Shown here in pieces: positions 1-13,782 of a stretch of DNA of 64,000 bases (positions are counted from its first letter, which is position 1; every line of letters starts with the position of its first letter). Made by a program: the position numbers and the translations under genes. The notes beneath the pieces are model-generated. The model was not told where the DNA came from, searched no databases, and saw only the letters and a program-made list of their open reading frames with translations. The stretch spans positions 41,872,523 through 41,936,522 of the forward strand of contig OX359273.1 in the NCBI GenBank assembly GCA_947179155.2. The letters are read 5' to 3'. The DNA comes from Hedera helix (taxonomy: Eukaryota > Streptophyta > Magnoliopsida > Apiales > Araliaceae).

Positions 1-2916
1 CTCGGTTGTTTCAGTTTTCGATGCAGGATTTAGAGTCGAACTAAAATGAGGAATAGAAGGTTCAATATTTGAAAAGCTTGACAGCCGGGTAACATTCACG
101 TATGGATTAAGTTGCTCCTCACACTTGCTACCACCTGAAAGAACATGGTCTCAACAAGTTAGACAACAACAAAGTTTTGATTCATAAAGTGTTTCAACTG
201 CACGGTGCACCACAGTAAGTCAGTAACTAGTAAGCATATATTTTTTTTATCTATATATGACATATACCAGAAGCCCCATTCACAAATATCTGTAATGCCC
301 CAGTCTTCAGGCTTCCATTCATTAACCTTTCTAAAGAATCCCCAGTTTTCTTTTTATCCAGGGAAGAGGCATTAAATCTTTCGCTGGAAAGTAGTCTATC
401 AATGCCACCGGGTATGTCAACTTCAAAGGGCATCTTTGGATTCAATTCTGACTGTGCAGTAGAACTATTGAACGAACTCGGTGCTTGTCGCCGAGGTGCA
501 GGTCCTGATCCAGCTACTGAACTCCAATTTTTTACCGAGAGATCTTTGATTCTATCAGGCAGTTCAGGAAGGATACGCGAAGGTGGCGGCCATGCAGGAT
601 TTGGTGTCTGAAACAAAGAACATCAATATGTAACTGGTATTCGGCAATCAACAGAGTATATTTTAATATTTTTGTTCTTCATAATCTAAGTTCATTGCTT
701 CTACAAATTTTTTACTTACAAAAAAATTATTGGGAGCCTCTAATCCACTCCCAGGTTTGCTTATCCAACTAGCTAAAATTGTTTTAGGACATAGTAGTGC
801 CTGTAGTACACTGCAACTGCCACGGAACACAACCCTAGCAGAATTTTAGAAATTTTAATTATATACCACACTGAGTTGGCATATATCACATATAGCTCTT
901 TTATTTATATCTTAACCCTACCAATGCCTAACATAATAATAACTCAAACCCTTGACTCTATGAACATTTTCACTAATGTAAAATTGACCAAACAATCATT
1001 TAATTTTTAAAATTTTCTTTGAATTATTATTGTTGGTAGAGGGGCATAGAAATTAACCTAGAACCCTATAAGGGGAAACTAATTCATATCGGCTATAAAT
1101 AAGGCCTTCACTAAGCCTCAAAACCCTGACTGCTCTCATCCAAGGGAGGGTCGGATACCAGTTGAGCCTAAGCTCCTTGTTTTAATATACCAAACAATCC
1201 TCAGTAAGGAATTACATCAACAAGTAGAATTTGAACTGGAAAGGCTGAAACTGTGGCATGATAGTTGCCCAAAATTATCATGTTGAATAAAGATAAGATA
1301 ATCCATACCAAAATGAAACTTTTCCTTGCACAGGTTATGCACTCAATCCCTCCGGCATCCAGTAGTACGAACATATGAAATGAAACAATACATCCGCAAT
1401 GTATTTGCTGCGAAATAAAATTTTATCATTAGAAGAAAAGAAAAGAGGACGAAGTATTCACATCCAATCTCTACAATTTAATATCTACAGTCTACTACAG
1501 AAAAAAAATTGCAAAATTAGTATGAAAATAAAAAATAAAAAAATTCTGCTGACCTTCCCACAGGACTCGCAACACCTCCACCCAGAAGCATTCAAATGGA
1601 AAGACTCACAGAATTTCCCCTCCTCAAAAACAGAACTAGAGTCAAATAGAACACAGGTCAACATCTTTAAGAAATTAATGAGATTAGCCGACACATTAGA
1701 AATACAACACTGATATTTCAAGATGTCATTGAATATAGTAGGGCAGTATTCAGGGGTCGCATATATTCCAAGAGGATAGATCCCTCCCTCCCCCGCTCTC
1801 TCTCTCTCTCTCTCTCTTTCAGTTTCTGTACGAGTGCAAGCTCGTGCTTGTGTTTTCTTCTCCTCTGGTAAATAGGGGTTGAATGGGGTAAATTGGAATA
1901 GGAATGCACCATGCCAAGACACAAGTAAAATCTACAGCAATAAATTCCAGGCTAATGCAGAAATTAAGAAGAGTACCATATGACCTTTTAACACAAATTA
2001 AGATTTGTGAAACTACATCTTAAACAGAATTTTTTCGCATAAAATTTTCTGTCACAAATATTAATCTTAAATTTTAATATTAGAAAAAAATATCGATTAG
2101 TGATTGTTGGTGTATCTTAACATGCATTTTTATTAAAATTAAATTTATTTTTTTATATAAAAAAAGAGTCTGGAAAACAATTCCTGGGAAATTTTCTCCA
2201 ATTTGATTTGGAAAATCAACACTAATGTTGCATAAATTTTTCCCCACAAAATAGTTAAAATCATAGCAAAAGTTAATCACATTTCTTACTTATCAAAAGA
2301 GTAAGTTTATCTTTTCCCCCTGTTCAAGGTACAAGAAATTACTACTTTAATGAATTGATTACTCCCTTGGTTCCCATTTGATTTTTTTCCCAGTCATTTT
2401 GCAAAATTCTAAAATTCAAAATTGATGTAAATTTATTTGATTTTTATTAATGCAATCGTTAATATTGAAACTACTTAAAAAATACGACTAAATACAAACT
2501 TATTATTTCAAAAAATAAATAATTCATATCAAAATATGAATAGTAGGATTTTACAAATTAAGTACGTCAAAGTCAAATGCGAGGAACAGGGGTAAGTACA
2601 TATCTTCTAAAACTTTCAACGCATATACCTTTCAAACTCTTCAAAATTTAATCTTGCACTTCAAACCTCAGTAAATACAACTTTGCATAGCAACGAAATT
2701 ACAAAACCAAGTAATACAGGGGGAAAAACACCGAATTAATCCTGAGCAGTAGAGAAAAACAAATACAGAAGAGTGAGAAATTGATTATGCTTACGCGCAT
2801 CGATCGCATAAGTCAGCGTACCCGCCGGTACGGCGGCGCCAGCCTCTCCTCGATCGCTCCAACACCTCTTTGCAGTTGGAATTGAAGCAAATCTTGGGCG
2901 AAGACGGCGACGCCAT
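1..2916 (-). CDS. VAL3: VAL3/HSL2-type B3-domain transcriptional repressor, N-terminal part (5' five exons; runs off window)
   Basis: Exons on the minus strand: 2916-2795, 1635-1554, 1407-1309, 607-268 and 134-1 (continuing past the edge), 777 nt or 259 codons, all with GT-AG junctions and consistent phase. The start is the ATG at 2916. Residues 10-74 hold a Cys/His-rich PHD-like zinc finger: C10, C15, C37, C40, C50, H54, C62, C63, C66, H71, C72, C74. Typical VAL-family phrases are GYADLCDRCAS, NASGWRCCESCGK and HCGC. After the finger come TPNPAWPPP and an LSVKNWSS-like stretch that resembles Arabidopsis VAL3 more than VAL1 or VAL2. Known for the family: nuclear proteins that bind RY motifs through a B3 domain, recruit Polycomb and silence seed-maturation genes and FLC. 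The B3, EAR and CW regions would lie left of position 1. Intron 1 (1636-2794) carries a Stowaway-like MITE. The subgroup (VAL3 versus another VAL) is likely but not proven. Confidence 0.92.
1795..1820. repeat. CT microsatellite in VAL3-like intron 1
   Basis: A pure CT/TC dinucleotide run lies in the first intron of the VAL3-like gene. It produces the spurious Arg/Glu-rich reading frames seen there on the minus strand. Confidence 0.9.
2362..2596. mobile_element. Stowaway-like MITE in VAL3-like intron 1
   Basis: The element starts CTCCCTTGGTTCCCATTTGA and ends TCAAATGCGAGGAACAGGGG plus TAAG, so the ends are an imperfect terminal inverted repeat. It is bounded by TA dinucleotides (2360-2361 and 2597-2598), the expected Stowaway target duplication. 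It is about 235 bp with an AT-rich interior and no coding capacity. The termini are diverged, so this is an old copy. Confidence 0.65.
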
Positions 2917-3260
2917 CGAAGATGACAAAACCTAAACAACCTAGAGAGAAAGGAGAAAGGAGCGTATCAAGTAACCGACCAGCAATTTCTCATATCTGTA
3001 AGTTTTTCCTAATTGAAGCAACTGCTATTATTCGAAGTTGGAAATGAACGGAAATGGAAGGACGTAAACCCTAGGAGAGAGAGTATCGCAGATAATGATG
3101 GAGTTGGCCGGCGTTGGCTGATCTGTACTCATGAAAGAGGGGTTGGGGTTTGACGTTTGCTTGCGGAGGGCTTTAGAGAGAGAATGATACAGAAGTGAGA
3201 GAAAACGTATAAAAATGTGCATTTTATATAATTTATAGTAATAACTGTTCTCTTTAGTAC
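2917..3260. promoter_or_regulatory. Probable 5' UTR and promoter of the VAL3-like gene
   Basis: This stretch upstream of the minus-strand ATG is less AT-rich than the DNA beyond it. On the minus strand it contains pyrimidine-rich leader-like sequence (CTCTCTCTAAAGCC, CTCTCTCCTAGGG). The open frame at 3028-3222 has no recognisable protein similarity. A transcription start near 3150-3230 is plausible, but no single motif proves it. Confidence 0.4.
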
Positions 3261-3276
3261 TAAGTGGAGTAATATA

Positions 3277-3281
<5 letters not shown>

Positions 3282-3316
<35 letters not shown>
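3282..3316. repeat. TA microsatellite
   Basis: A run of TA dinucleotides of about 35 bp marks the left border of the gene-poor AT-rich interval. Confidence 0.95.
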
Positions 3317-3319
<3 letters not shown>

Positions 3320-4816
3320 TACTCCATATATTACTCCCATGAACGTATAGATAATATAAGGCTTCAAAGCCACGTACTAGATTTTAGTCCTGCGGCTCGT
3401 GCCTCATTTTTGGCGTCGTCATCTTTCTCTCTCCTCTCTAATTTGTGATCTTTATTTGCCACTCCATATAGTCATTACAAAATTAGGGAACTATAAAATT
3501 AAGGAATTGATATCTTTCGCACGAAAAAAATAATATTTTTACACGATATTTCTTATATATTACAAGACATTTTATATATATTTAGAAAAAATAAATAATC
3601 ATTTCATGTGTTTACTCATAAAAATGGAATAACTGAGAGAGATGAGAATGAGTAATGAAATTTTAAATTAAAATTAATTATTTAATATTAATATTAATCA
3701 AATTTCTTAATATGTATAATTATATCTTAAACGATGGGAGTAAATAGTTAGTGAGCCTTAAATTCATGTGAAGAAAACTCGTGTAGAACTATCATTTTTA
3801 TATGTGAAAATATCAATTTCCTAAAATAACGATACACTTTTAAAAAATTAAGTTAATTTATACATAAATTATTTAATTTTAAGATAAATATTTGTTCAAA
3901 ACGTATTTATTATTACTCTAAAGATAATAATCTATTTGAAATTTTTTCATGCTAAATTTGCATGATTCAAAATTTATGTACATTTGGTCGATTTTAAATT
4001 TTACAAAAATTAATCTCATAAATTATTTAAAAAATACTATTAAGTTTACACTATTGTTTGAATTTTAAGATTTTATGCATAAATGGACGGGGAAAAAAAT
4101 ATTTTTTCTAAATTTTTGTAAAGAAAAAATTTTCATTCTCATATCTCAAATATAACCGTTATGAATTTATTATTTTCAATTCACTGTGAAGCTTTAATTA
4201 TTTATAGATCGAAGTTTGCGGTTTATGTAATTTTATTATGGTAAGTGTGAATTTGACTTGTTATTTATATTCTTGATATTTATTTTGATTTTTTTTTATC
4301 TATATTATTAAAAGAAAGAGATAATTACTTTTTGAACACTTGATTTCTACCCTATTAGCATCTGACGCACACAGATGCGTGTGACAAAAACATATATTTA
4401 ATTAAAAAATATATTTTATTTTGAAAAATAATAATAATTTAAACACGCCCAAATTCAATTCGAGAAAGGAAATATTAGTTTCAGTTCTGAGAGAGGACAA
4501 AATATTATCGTGAAAGTTATTCGGAATGATTTGAACGACAGTTAGTGAAAGTTTATCACCTCTAATTTTTTCGCCACTATATTTTTTTTTAAATTTGGAC
4601 ACACATGACACGTTATTTATACTTTTTAAATTTTAATTTTCGCACAAATGTGTATGTTAAATTACTGCTATATTATTAAGGGAGAGCAACAAGGCAAGAA
4701 ATTATTCAGTACTCTTGAAAAAATTTCACAGGGTGTCTCGATCAATTATATGCTATAATTCCAGTATGTGCAGTGTGTCTTTTATATCTGAGCTCGCTAG
4801 TAGCATGTGATTGACC

Positions 4817-5205
4817 TAGGCAATGTTTTCATAATCGGACCAGTTATCGAACCAAAAATAGTACTTAGTGAATAGATCACTGGTTTAACCAGTGGTCAAA
4901 TCGTTATTGAACCAATAACGTCATAAATATATAAAAATATATATTATTAATAATTAATAAAATATTAAAATATCTAATTTTTTGTAAACTAAAATATAGT
5001 GAAATTATGTTATACTATTGCTAAAAAAAATTGTAAAAAAAGAAAATTTTTAAAATCGGTTTAACCGGACCAACTAATCGGTTTTATTTGTCGAATTGGT
5101 GGCCAACTGATTTTTGACCAAATTAAGTAAATCGGTCCAAATTAAACTGAAAAGTAAACCGGTTCAACCGATCCGACTTGCAATTTGTAATCGAGTTTTA
5201 AAATA
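4817..5205. repeat. Dispersed repeat rich in ACCGGTT-type palindromes
   Basis: The segment is built of repeated, mutually complementary words such as AACCGG, CCGGTT, ATCGGTTT and GGACCAACTAATCGG. It begins near ATAATCGGACCAGTTATCG and ends near AACCGGTTCAACCGATCCGA. This pattern is common in non-coding dispersed repeats of dicot genomes. No open frame is present and the class is not determined. Confidence 0.5.
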
Positions 5206-6271
5206 TTGAACATAAAATATCACGTAATAATATCTCAAATACATTAAATAATTTTTTCAACAAGGCAGTTACTTTTCGGACTTGATTTTCACCGTCAGGT
5301 AATGATGAATGTCTAACGCAGATTTATAAATTAATTTTAAAATATATGTTTTACTTACCCTACTATTCCTAAAAATAGCCCCACTTGGCTACTCGCGGCT
5401 ATATATGTAGTATGTATCCGACAAATGCGTATATGTACGATAAGTAGTAATTTAAGTGATGCGGAATTTCGTCCATTGGCAATGATGGCGGCTACTTATA
5501 TTTTCGATCAGACACTATTGATACATTTTGAATTTTGACTTTTAAAATTAAGTACGAATTATTCGAATTGTGTGTCTAAATTAAATTAAAAAAAAATAGT
5601 GGGACAGTTACTTATTTTTAAATTTGAGGAAGGCTCCTTTGTTTCTTTCAAGAAAATAGCCTAAACAAAAAATTAGAAGAAAATTTATATTTTACAAATT
5701 AATGTACACATGAGCTTAATTAATGCACACAAGTTACGAATTATTTCCAAATTGATATTCCATCTTTTTTATTATATAAATCGTTTAAGATATAATTATA
5801 CATATTAAATTTTTTTATTAATATTAATTTAAATTTTTATTATTATCTATGTAATAATTAATTACTCATTTTTCTTTCTCTCTCAGTTACTTTATTTTTA
5901 AGAATCGTTTTATATTTTAAAAAGAAAAAAAATTCTATAACAACTTATATAATATAAATGAGAGAGTAGCAACATGATTCATTTTTTATAATAAGAATTT
6001 GTCTGTAAATTTGAATGTTAATCAAATGTATTCATTCTAACGCTAACCAATTAATTAAAATTTGACTTAAATCCTTTATAATTAAAGTGATTATATCACA
6101 CCTCTTTGTTGTGATGTATTTTCAAGTGAATTAGAAATCAAGATATTAGAATATGAATCAATTTTTGTTACATTCTTAATAAAGTTGTATATATAGACAT
6201 ATATGCTTGTATTAATGATGTTTTTATACCCTTTTTTTTTTTAATTTTCATCTAACTTTATAAGATTTGTT

Positions 6272-6296
6272 GGGGGGGGGGGGGGGGGGGGGGGGG
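6272..6296 (+). repeat. 25-nt poly(G) tract
   Basis: An uninterrupted run of G on the plus strand sits in otherwise extremely AT-rich DNA. It is capable in principle of G-quadruplex formation. Length may be unreliable because homopolymers are hard to sequence. Confidence 0.85.
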
Positions 6297-8858
6297 TCAT
6301 AAGAAAAATACACAATTAATGTGATAATGTCACCTTATTTGAAACACTATTGAAAAAATAAATTTGAGACATTTAACATTATCATGATTGAATAAATTAA
6401 AATTCAACTCAATAGAGAACAAAAGGTGATAAGTCTGATAGTAGATATATATTTCTTTAATATACAATGTCAAATATTTTAAAATTAAAATATTTAAGAA
6501 TTAATTCCTCTTAGCTTCTCTCGACCCTTCTCTAAGTTTTTTCGTAAGACCCTAAGATGAAATGTATTTTTAAAATTAAATTATGTTAAAATAGGATCTA
6601 AAAATAAATAAAAAAATATATGTAAATAATCAAACCAATAGGGAGAGAGATAATTTGGGGAGTTTGGGAATAGGGGAGTAAGATGGAGAGTATCTGAATT
6701 TTATGTACTGGATAAGATGGGGCACTCTTTTAATTTTAGGCATGAAGGATCATGCAATCACGTAACATCTTGCGGGGATGGACACGCGGATGATTCATAC
6801 AATAATTTTTTATAAAATAAACGGTCTTATATATTAATTATCTTATGAAACTTATGAGACTCGTTATTTTATAAAAAAATATTATATAAATTAATATATA
6901 TAGCAAAACTCAGTAACAAGTATATGATTTCATAAATAATTTTATTATGAATAATAACCCATGTAATGATTGTGAATACAATAATTCAATATAAAAATAA
7001 TAAGACCTATAATATAAAAATAATAAATTTCACTATTTTTATATTAAATTATTATATCAACTATTATATGAGTTATTACATATAATAAAACTCTTTCATA
7101 AACTATGAAACCCTTTCTTTTGTTCTTAAATTCTGGTTTGGCATGCGCACGAACTTGGAACAAAACATAGGATCCTGTCCGAACCGCTCCATTCGTGTTA
7201 ATTTACTGTCTACAAGTGACACTTTTCTCACATAAATCAATGTACATTTTTCGTTTCCAATTAAAAAATCAGTATTAATATTTTAAATGTTAATTTAAGT
7301 TGTTTTTAAACTTAAAATAAATATTATTCATTTTAATTTTAAAAATAATAAATTTTGTATTTAATAATATTTTTAGATAATTTATAATATTCATAATTGT
7401 ATTGATAAAAATTAAATGAATTCATACTAATTTTGAGTTTAAAAATATTTAAAATTATTTTTTAAAAGTTAATATTAGTCTTATAATTTGAAATTGAAGT
7501 AGTATTATATTTTAAATGTACTGATTAAACCTCACGAAATGAAAATAATTCATATTGTTCTCTTTTAAAACATTTTAGAGGTTACCGTTAATATTATTTA
7601 TTACTTTGTAAAAGTTATACTCCCTCTATTCCGCAAAGATTTATTTTTTTAATTAATTTATCTAATTTAAAAATTAATAACTAAATAAATTTATTTATAT
7701 TTTTGAACTTTCACAAATTAGATATTGTAATGAATTAAACATAATTTTTAGTGATTATAATTTTTTTTATCTATATTTAAGAAAATGAGATAGATTTTAA
7801 TTCTAAAATTAATCAATTTAATTTTAAAATTAAAAGTAAGTTAATTTGAATTACTTCGTTATAGTGACAGGGGTGTGCATTCGATATGAACTGGGTCAAT
7901 ACAAAATTATTGAAAACTCGGTACAATTGATATACCGAACTTGTAAATCGATTTGGTATCTTTTTTACCGATTATATATTGAAAATTATTATTAATTATT
8001 TATTAATAAAAAAATAAAAAAATTGATATAATTTAATAAATACCAAATCCTCAAAATTACTAAACGGTACCGAATCGGTCGATTCGTTATATGCCTTAAA
8101 AATCGAAATAACCGAAAACAAGGCACAGTCCAAGGGAGTATAAGGGTGAACTATAGGGAGTAGTAGATGTACAGGTCTGCTAAACAAGCAGTCAGAAAGT
8201 AGGTAATTACATTTGTTTCCGTCGTAGTGTCGGGGCCATTTTCGCGACGCAATCGAAAGGCTGGGGAGTTTGGATCATCTTTATTATTAAAGTAAAACAA
8301 TTTTATAAAAAATATGTATTTTAACATATCTTAAAGTTCATATGTTTATTTTAAAATAATGTTCCAGATTATGTTTTAATTGTAACGTATCTGAATATTT
8401 ATATATATGGGAAAAGATAAGACTCTTATTTTGATTTTAAACAAATTATGGTAGTGACAAATATTGTTTGATGACTTGAATGACAATAACTAAATTCAAA
8501 CTAGCTAGTTAGCTAGATAAATTTTATTCTGCCTATTGCGTGTGAACGAGTACTATAATCTGAAAAGTGATTCATATTTGTTTATTTTTTAAATAATTTT
8601 GCGACCATGCAACGGTTAGTTTAATTATCCATGCATGCATGCGTGCTGACAATATGCCTCTGGCTTATTGCCCCTATTAGTTCCAAATATATTACAGTTT
8701 TCACGTGAAATCCAAAGAATATTTCTACCTACCTGATTAATCTCTTTACCTCCCTGGAGTCACGGATTTGTTTATTTATGCATGAACCCACGATTACCAT
8801 AGTTTTTTTTTTTTTTTAAACCATAAATCAAGTCTCAACTCTCAAGTCCAACTCTCCA

Positions 8859-8861
<3 letters not shown>

Positions 8862-8902
<41 letters not shown>
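8862..8902. repeat. TA microsatellite
   Basis: About 41 bp of alternating TA/AT dinucleotides in the gene-poor interval. Confidence 0.95.
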
Positions 8903-8905
<3 letters not shown>

Positions 8906-11900
8906 CTTTTTAAGATTATTTTACAAAATTTTAGAATTGGTATGAATTTATTTAAATTTTGGAGAGAAAAATATAATAACTAATAGTCCATCTGTCTTAG
9001 AAAAAAAAGAAAATCACATTTGACTTTGAACTTAATTAATTTGAAAATTCTTAAAGGTCAAAGAGTGATGTGAATTTATCTTAATTTCAAACAAAATTAA
9101 AATATGCTTGCACTTAGTAATACTTTCTTAATAGTTAAAGTATTAACTATTACATTAGTTAAAATTAAATAAATTTACTTTAATATTGAATTCTAAGATT
9201 TGACAAGTTGCCAATGAAAAAAATCGATCAAATGATACTTACTCTTTTTGTGGAATGAATGCAGCAATATTTGTATGATTAGTACTTTACAATAATTATA
9301 CTAGTTTGTATTAAAATTAAATAAATTTATATCAATCTTAAAATTTAAGCCTTCTCAAACTAATTTTAAAAATTCAAAACTTATATTTAATTTAAACGGA
9401 GGGATCCATGCACGCACATCGGCCAAATCACTAAAATCACTTGTTTATGTCATAATACCTGATGAAGTTATAGAAAACATGGATTGATCCTTATAGTTAA
9501 CCCATCAAAACAGACGACAAGAAGCTAATTTGCCGGATTAGACCCTTGACCCCTTGTACATTTTTTATTCTTATATTCATCTCAAAGACTGTTTCATAAA
9601 TATTTATCTTAAAGACAAAAAGTCTTGTAATTAAGCAGTAATAGTTTTGTCAAGTAATGCGCATGCAACTCGATGGTATGGCCTAGTATAATATCATGCC
9701 CTAAAATTCCAGATAATCTTAAATTTTGAAGGAGGAAGGATGCTTAATTGACTATATATAGTTAATTCCTTGCTATTAGAATAGCCTCGAATTTTTTCCC
9801 CTGTATATCAAAAAAATAAATAATAAGGTTTTAAATTACAGAAATGATCACGAAATAGTTCAGCGATCCACATGAAATGAGTTTAAATTGGGTGTACGTA
9901 ATAGGAGTATACAGCAATAGTACTAATAATTATCATTTTTCATGAATTAATCGATTATATGTGTTAATATGTCTACAATATTAGCCACAGAAATTTGGGC
10001 CATGACAAATAATTTGTTCTGGCGCGATAAGTATGAACCGCTCTCTGGATTAACATTAATCTGGCTTCGTCAATGGCTCAAATCGAGTCAACAAAATTAT
10101 GCACATGGCTTACGAGTAACTTTATGAGTAATTAATTAGACTGCGGTGGGATATATTGCCTAGGTTAACCAGAAAGATTAACGAAAGTTTTCAATTGCAG
10201 GTGTATATTGAATCTGAAGACGACAACGATTGATATACTATCAAATATAGAGAATTGATTCATAACCGACGTTAGTTGATAGTTAATGTCAAACGATATT
10301 TTTGATATATAATGTGAGACGTTGATTATCAATTTAAATATAGGTGTAATAGTAAATAAAATTGTAGCATGTAGTTATGATTTTGGGTTACGCTAGAGAA
10401 GTGTAGATAACTATGCATGTATCTGAGTCGAGTCAGAGTTCATTAATAAAGACAAAGGTGGCATTAAACACGGCCAATCAAGTTCTAATTATATCACATC
10501 GATCTCAATAAGAACGCCAAAATGAGGAAAGAGGGAAAAGGGTCACATCTAACCAAGTCTAACAATGTTCCATCTCTTGTTCCTATTCAAGGCACTGCCA
10601 ATTAAGTGGTCCTTGGCTCGTGAAATATCAACTCTTTTTTCAAGTATCATTACTATGTGTTGTGTGATATTCCTTTACTATTATAATAAACGTTTTAATT
10701 TTATTTTAAAAATTAAATTAAATATTTCTAATATTAATAATTAAAATTTGGTAATAATTTTTTTATAATTTAGAATGATCATAGTCTCTCGACGTATATC
10801 TAGAATATTTATAAGATTTGTTAATTTTAAAAATAATTAATTTAACTATAAAAGTCAAACTAAAACGTTTATCGTGTACATTTCGTTTCTACGCTAATGG
10901 TTCCATTTGACCTTTATTTTGCTACATGTATTAATTCCTCAACAAAAATTTCTTAATAGAAATTATAGCCTTGAAATTTATTACCATAATTATTCAACAA
11001 AATCTTTATAGAGTTTTCGAAGAATATGTACGTTAATGTTGCGTTTTTAAATAACGTGTCATTATAATATTAGTTGAATAAATTTTATGTAATAAATTAT
11101 GTCATAATTTATCATTAAAATATTCAATATAATATGATTTGAGACCTAAAAAAATAAAAGGGAGGGCCGTAGGGAAGGGAAATGGTGGGGGGTTCTGTGA
11201 AAAGATATGGTCCATTCCAGCTACTTTCTGACAGAAGATATACATACTGTACGTGTGTATGGCAGTGATGATTATATATAGGGGAGTCAAATTTGCATCA
11301 TTTTTCAACATTTCTGGTAGAGTAGTCTTAATATGGAGTCCACGACTCAAATCACAAAAGAAATGTTGGTAAACTTGATGGGGACGAAATAGGGAGAGGA
11401 AAAGGTTTTCAGCCAGAAAACTAACATGAAGCATGTGTTCTTACTGGGCTTTATAATATGGACGGGCCCCAGATACATTAGACTGGAAGCTCTGTTGGGG
11501 CCTTCACTTTAAATGGAATGTACAGTAGAATAAAACTCGAGAGTTTTTCCTCTTCTTTCTATACAGACAGCGAACTCCATTCTAACTGAGTTTCTTCAAT
11601 TGTGTATAAATTTCTTGCACCTTCTTCATATGGAGCAATTATTAAGTTAACAAAACATAAAAATTGGATGCTTCCATCTACATGTATTAATTTTGTTAGC
11701 TAATAAGAAAAGTTCAATTATGCAGGATATTTACACTTGGCCTTGGACAAAGTATAAACATTCTCTCTAAAGAATTAATACAGAAAGTATAAATATACTT
11801 CTTTAATTTCAATTACCCTAAATGTTCAGAAAGTCTCTTGAAAGAGTAATTTTAGGGGGACCGGTACTAGCGACCAATCCAAAAAAAATTAATTTTTTTT

Positions 11901-12902
11901 TTACTCCTAAAATATTTATAACATTTATTTTTTATAGGATTTAGTGTACAATTTTTGACTGTACAACACTGTTATTTATATGTATCTAAATTACACATAA
12001 ATTATTGAATCTTGTAAAAAAAATTGTCATAATAAATTTTTTATGAATAAAAAAAAAATTGGGATCGGTCGCAACTTCTAGTCGCCATAGACTTTTTGCT
12101 CTCAAAATTCTCAAACGCCCTTGTTTTTAGTGGAGAGGATCTGGGTCAAATGTCACACCAATTTTTGAGCATATGTGACTTTGGGTGAGCTTTCGATTAT
12201 TAACTTAACTCGATTAATAATGTCAATTTAACATTACATAAGTACATAATCATAGGACAAAACTATTTTTTTTAAATATCTAATTATGTTATTCGAGTAT
12301 CTAAATAACATAATTTTAAAAATTAGAAACGAACCCTAATAGCAAACAATTAAATGATTATAACCAAATTAAGTAAAATAAATGAAATAATTTGATTAAA
12401 AAATTTAAATTAAGTTCTGTAATTCAATTTTATCTATTTTTTGTTCAGTCCTAAATGTGACGATGTAGCCAACGAAATAGCTCTTTAAAAAAAATATCCA
12501 TCTACAACAAATTGATATTTTTTATTTTTAAAAATCAGGCGCGTGAGAAAGAAAAGTAGAATCAAATTGATATAGTGGGTCGTACATAATTAATGGTCTG
12601 TTTTTAAGTTTTAAAATGAATAGAAAAGAAAAAAAAAATGAAAAATTTATATTTTTTGTTCAATTTATTTTTAAATGAAAAATTTTCTTTTAATTTTTTG
12701 TTTAATTTTTATGTTTTTGAGTTTTTTATTTAATAAAAAATAAATATAAAATTGACTACTTTTTATGCTAATTTTTTTAAAATAAAAATTGACTTAAATT
12801 AACAAAAAAAACAAAAAATAATTTTTTATTTATTTATAATTGTCATATTATCTTCGACTAACAACAACTCCTGTCCCCAGTTCCTTTTTATTAGGTACTT
12901 AC

Positions 12903-13013
12903 TAATCCGGCAGTGGCGAAGGGAATAGCTGCCCAACGACGAGACCGGAGACGCGATCGGAAAATAGTAGCCGGCGGCGAGAGAGGCAATTGGTATTGTG
13001 CGGGAGGATGCAT
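12903..13013 (-). CDS. Possible orphan first coding exon (unidentified)
   Basis: On the minus strand an ATG at 13013 opens 37 codons (starting MHPPAQYQLPLSPP, Arg/Pro/Ala-rich, ending WAAIPFATAGL) and runs directly into a strong splice donor GTAAGT at 12902-12897. The stretch is clearly more GC-rich than its surroundings and is followed upstream (13060-13220) by a CT-rich leader-like region, as expected of a real first exon. No downstream exons could be found to the left, where the DNA is AT-rich and non-coding. I do not recognise the protein. It may be a surviving 5' exon of a lost gene, or chance. Confidence 0.3.
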
Positions 13014-13782
13014 GATAATGGTGATGACGATAAACCAAAGAGATCGCTAGGGGAACTGAGGACAAGGCGAAATTGATGGAATCAAGAGAGAATCATATTT
13101 GGGCATGTGAAGTATGAATTTGAAGGGTCTTACAGAGACAATTTGTGTTACGTGTAAGATGAGAAGTTGGAAAAGTAGTAGTTTCTCACTTTCTCTCTCC
13201 ACTACCTCTGCTTTTGGGTATAGTATAACAATAATTTTATAAAAATAATTTTTATTTAATATTTACTTATATATTTATATTTGATTATGTAATATAATTT
13301 TGATTAAATTTTTATGTAATATATTTTTGATTTATATTTTAATAGTTATAATAATAATTAGTATATTACATGTAATAAAATGATAAATTTATAAAAATGT
13401 TTTTTTTTATTGAAATTCAGAGATACAAAAAAATAATTTTTTAAAATTTTATATTTTTTTATTAAAAGCTTAGAAATCACACAATTTTTTTAATTTAAAA
13501 TTTTCTATTTTAATTAAGTTTTTAATTAATTTTTTTTTCGTTTAAAACTCAAAAACAGAGAGTAGAGCCCTATGTAGTCTAGGGAACAAAATCACATCAA
13601 AACTAAAAACAAAAAGAAAGTAATAACGATATCGTAATTAGAAACATGATGGGAGGGATTGCGAAAGAAAAAATATGGGGATAATTTTATAATTTGACCT
13701 AGTATCAAATTGACAGAACCTGCAGTTTTTTTCCAGGGAGAATCAAACAAGGGTTTAGAAGTAGTAGTGTGTGGCTGCTGCC

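Larger units (their letters stand above)
3317..12896. other. Gene-poor, AT-rich intergenic interval (about 9.5 kb)
   Basis: No coding exon, tRNA or rRNA could be supported here. It is very AT-rich with short random frames. It contains a dispersed repeat with CGGTT/AACCG words (4817-5205), a second such patch (7870-8115), a decayed internal copy of the Stowaway family found at 32195 (about 7265-7510), a 25-nt G run (6272-6296), a TA microsatellite (8862-8902), and a possible foldback around 11855-12090. The sequence TCTATATTATTAAAAGAAAG at about 4300 resembles a Helitron 5' end, but no matching 3' end was found. Confidence 0.7.

Noticed and set aside
4299..4700. Helitron-like 5' end TCTATATTATTAAAAG
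   Set aside because: No hairpin plus CTRR 3' end was found within reach.
11102..11434. 110-aa minus-strand frame in the gene-poor gap
   Set aside because: No similarity, no supporting splice or promoter context; consistent with chance in AT-rich DNA.
11855..12090. Possible foldback (GCGACCAATCC against GCGACCGATCCC)
   Set aside because: Arms pair only weakly over a short core, with no target duplication; mentioned only as part of the intergenic interval.
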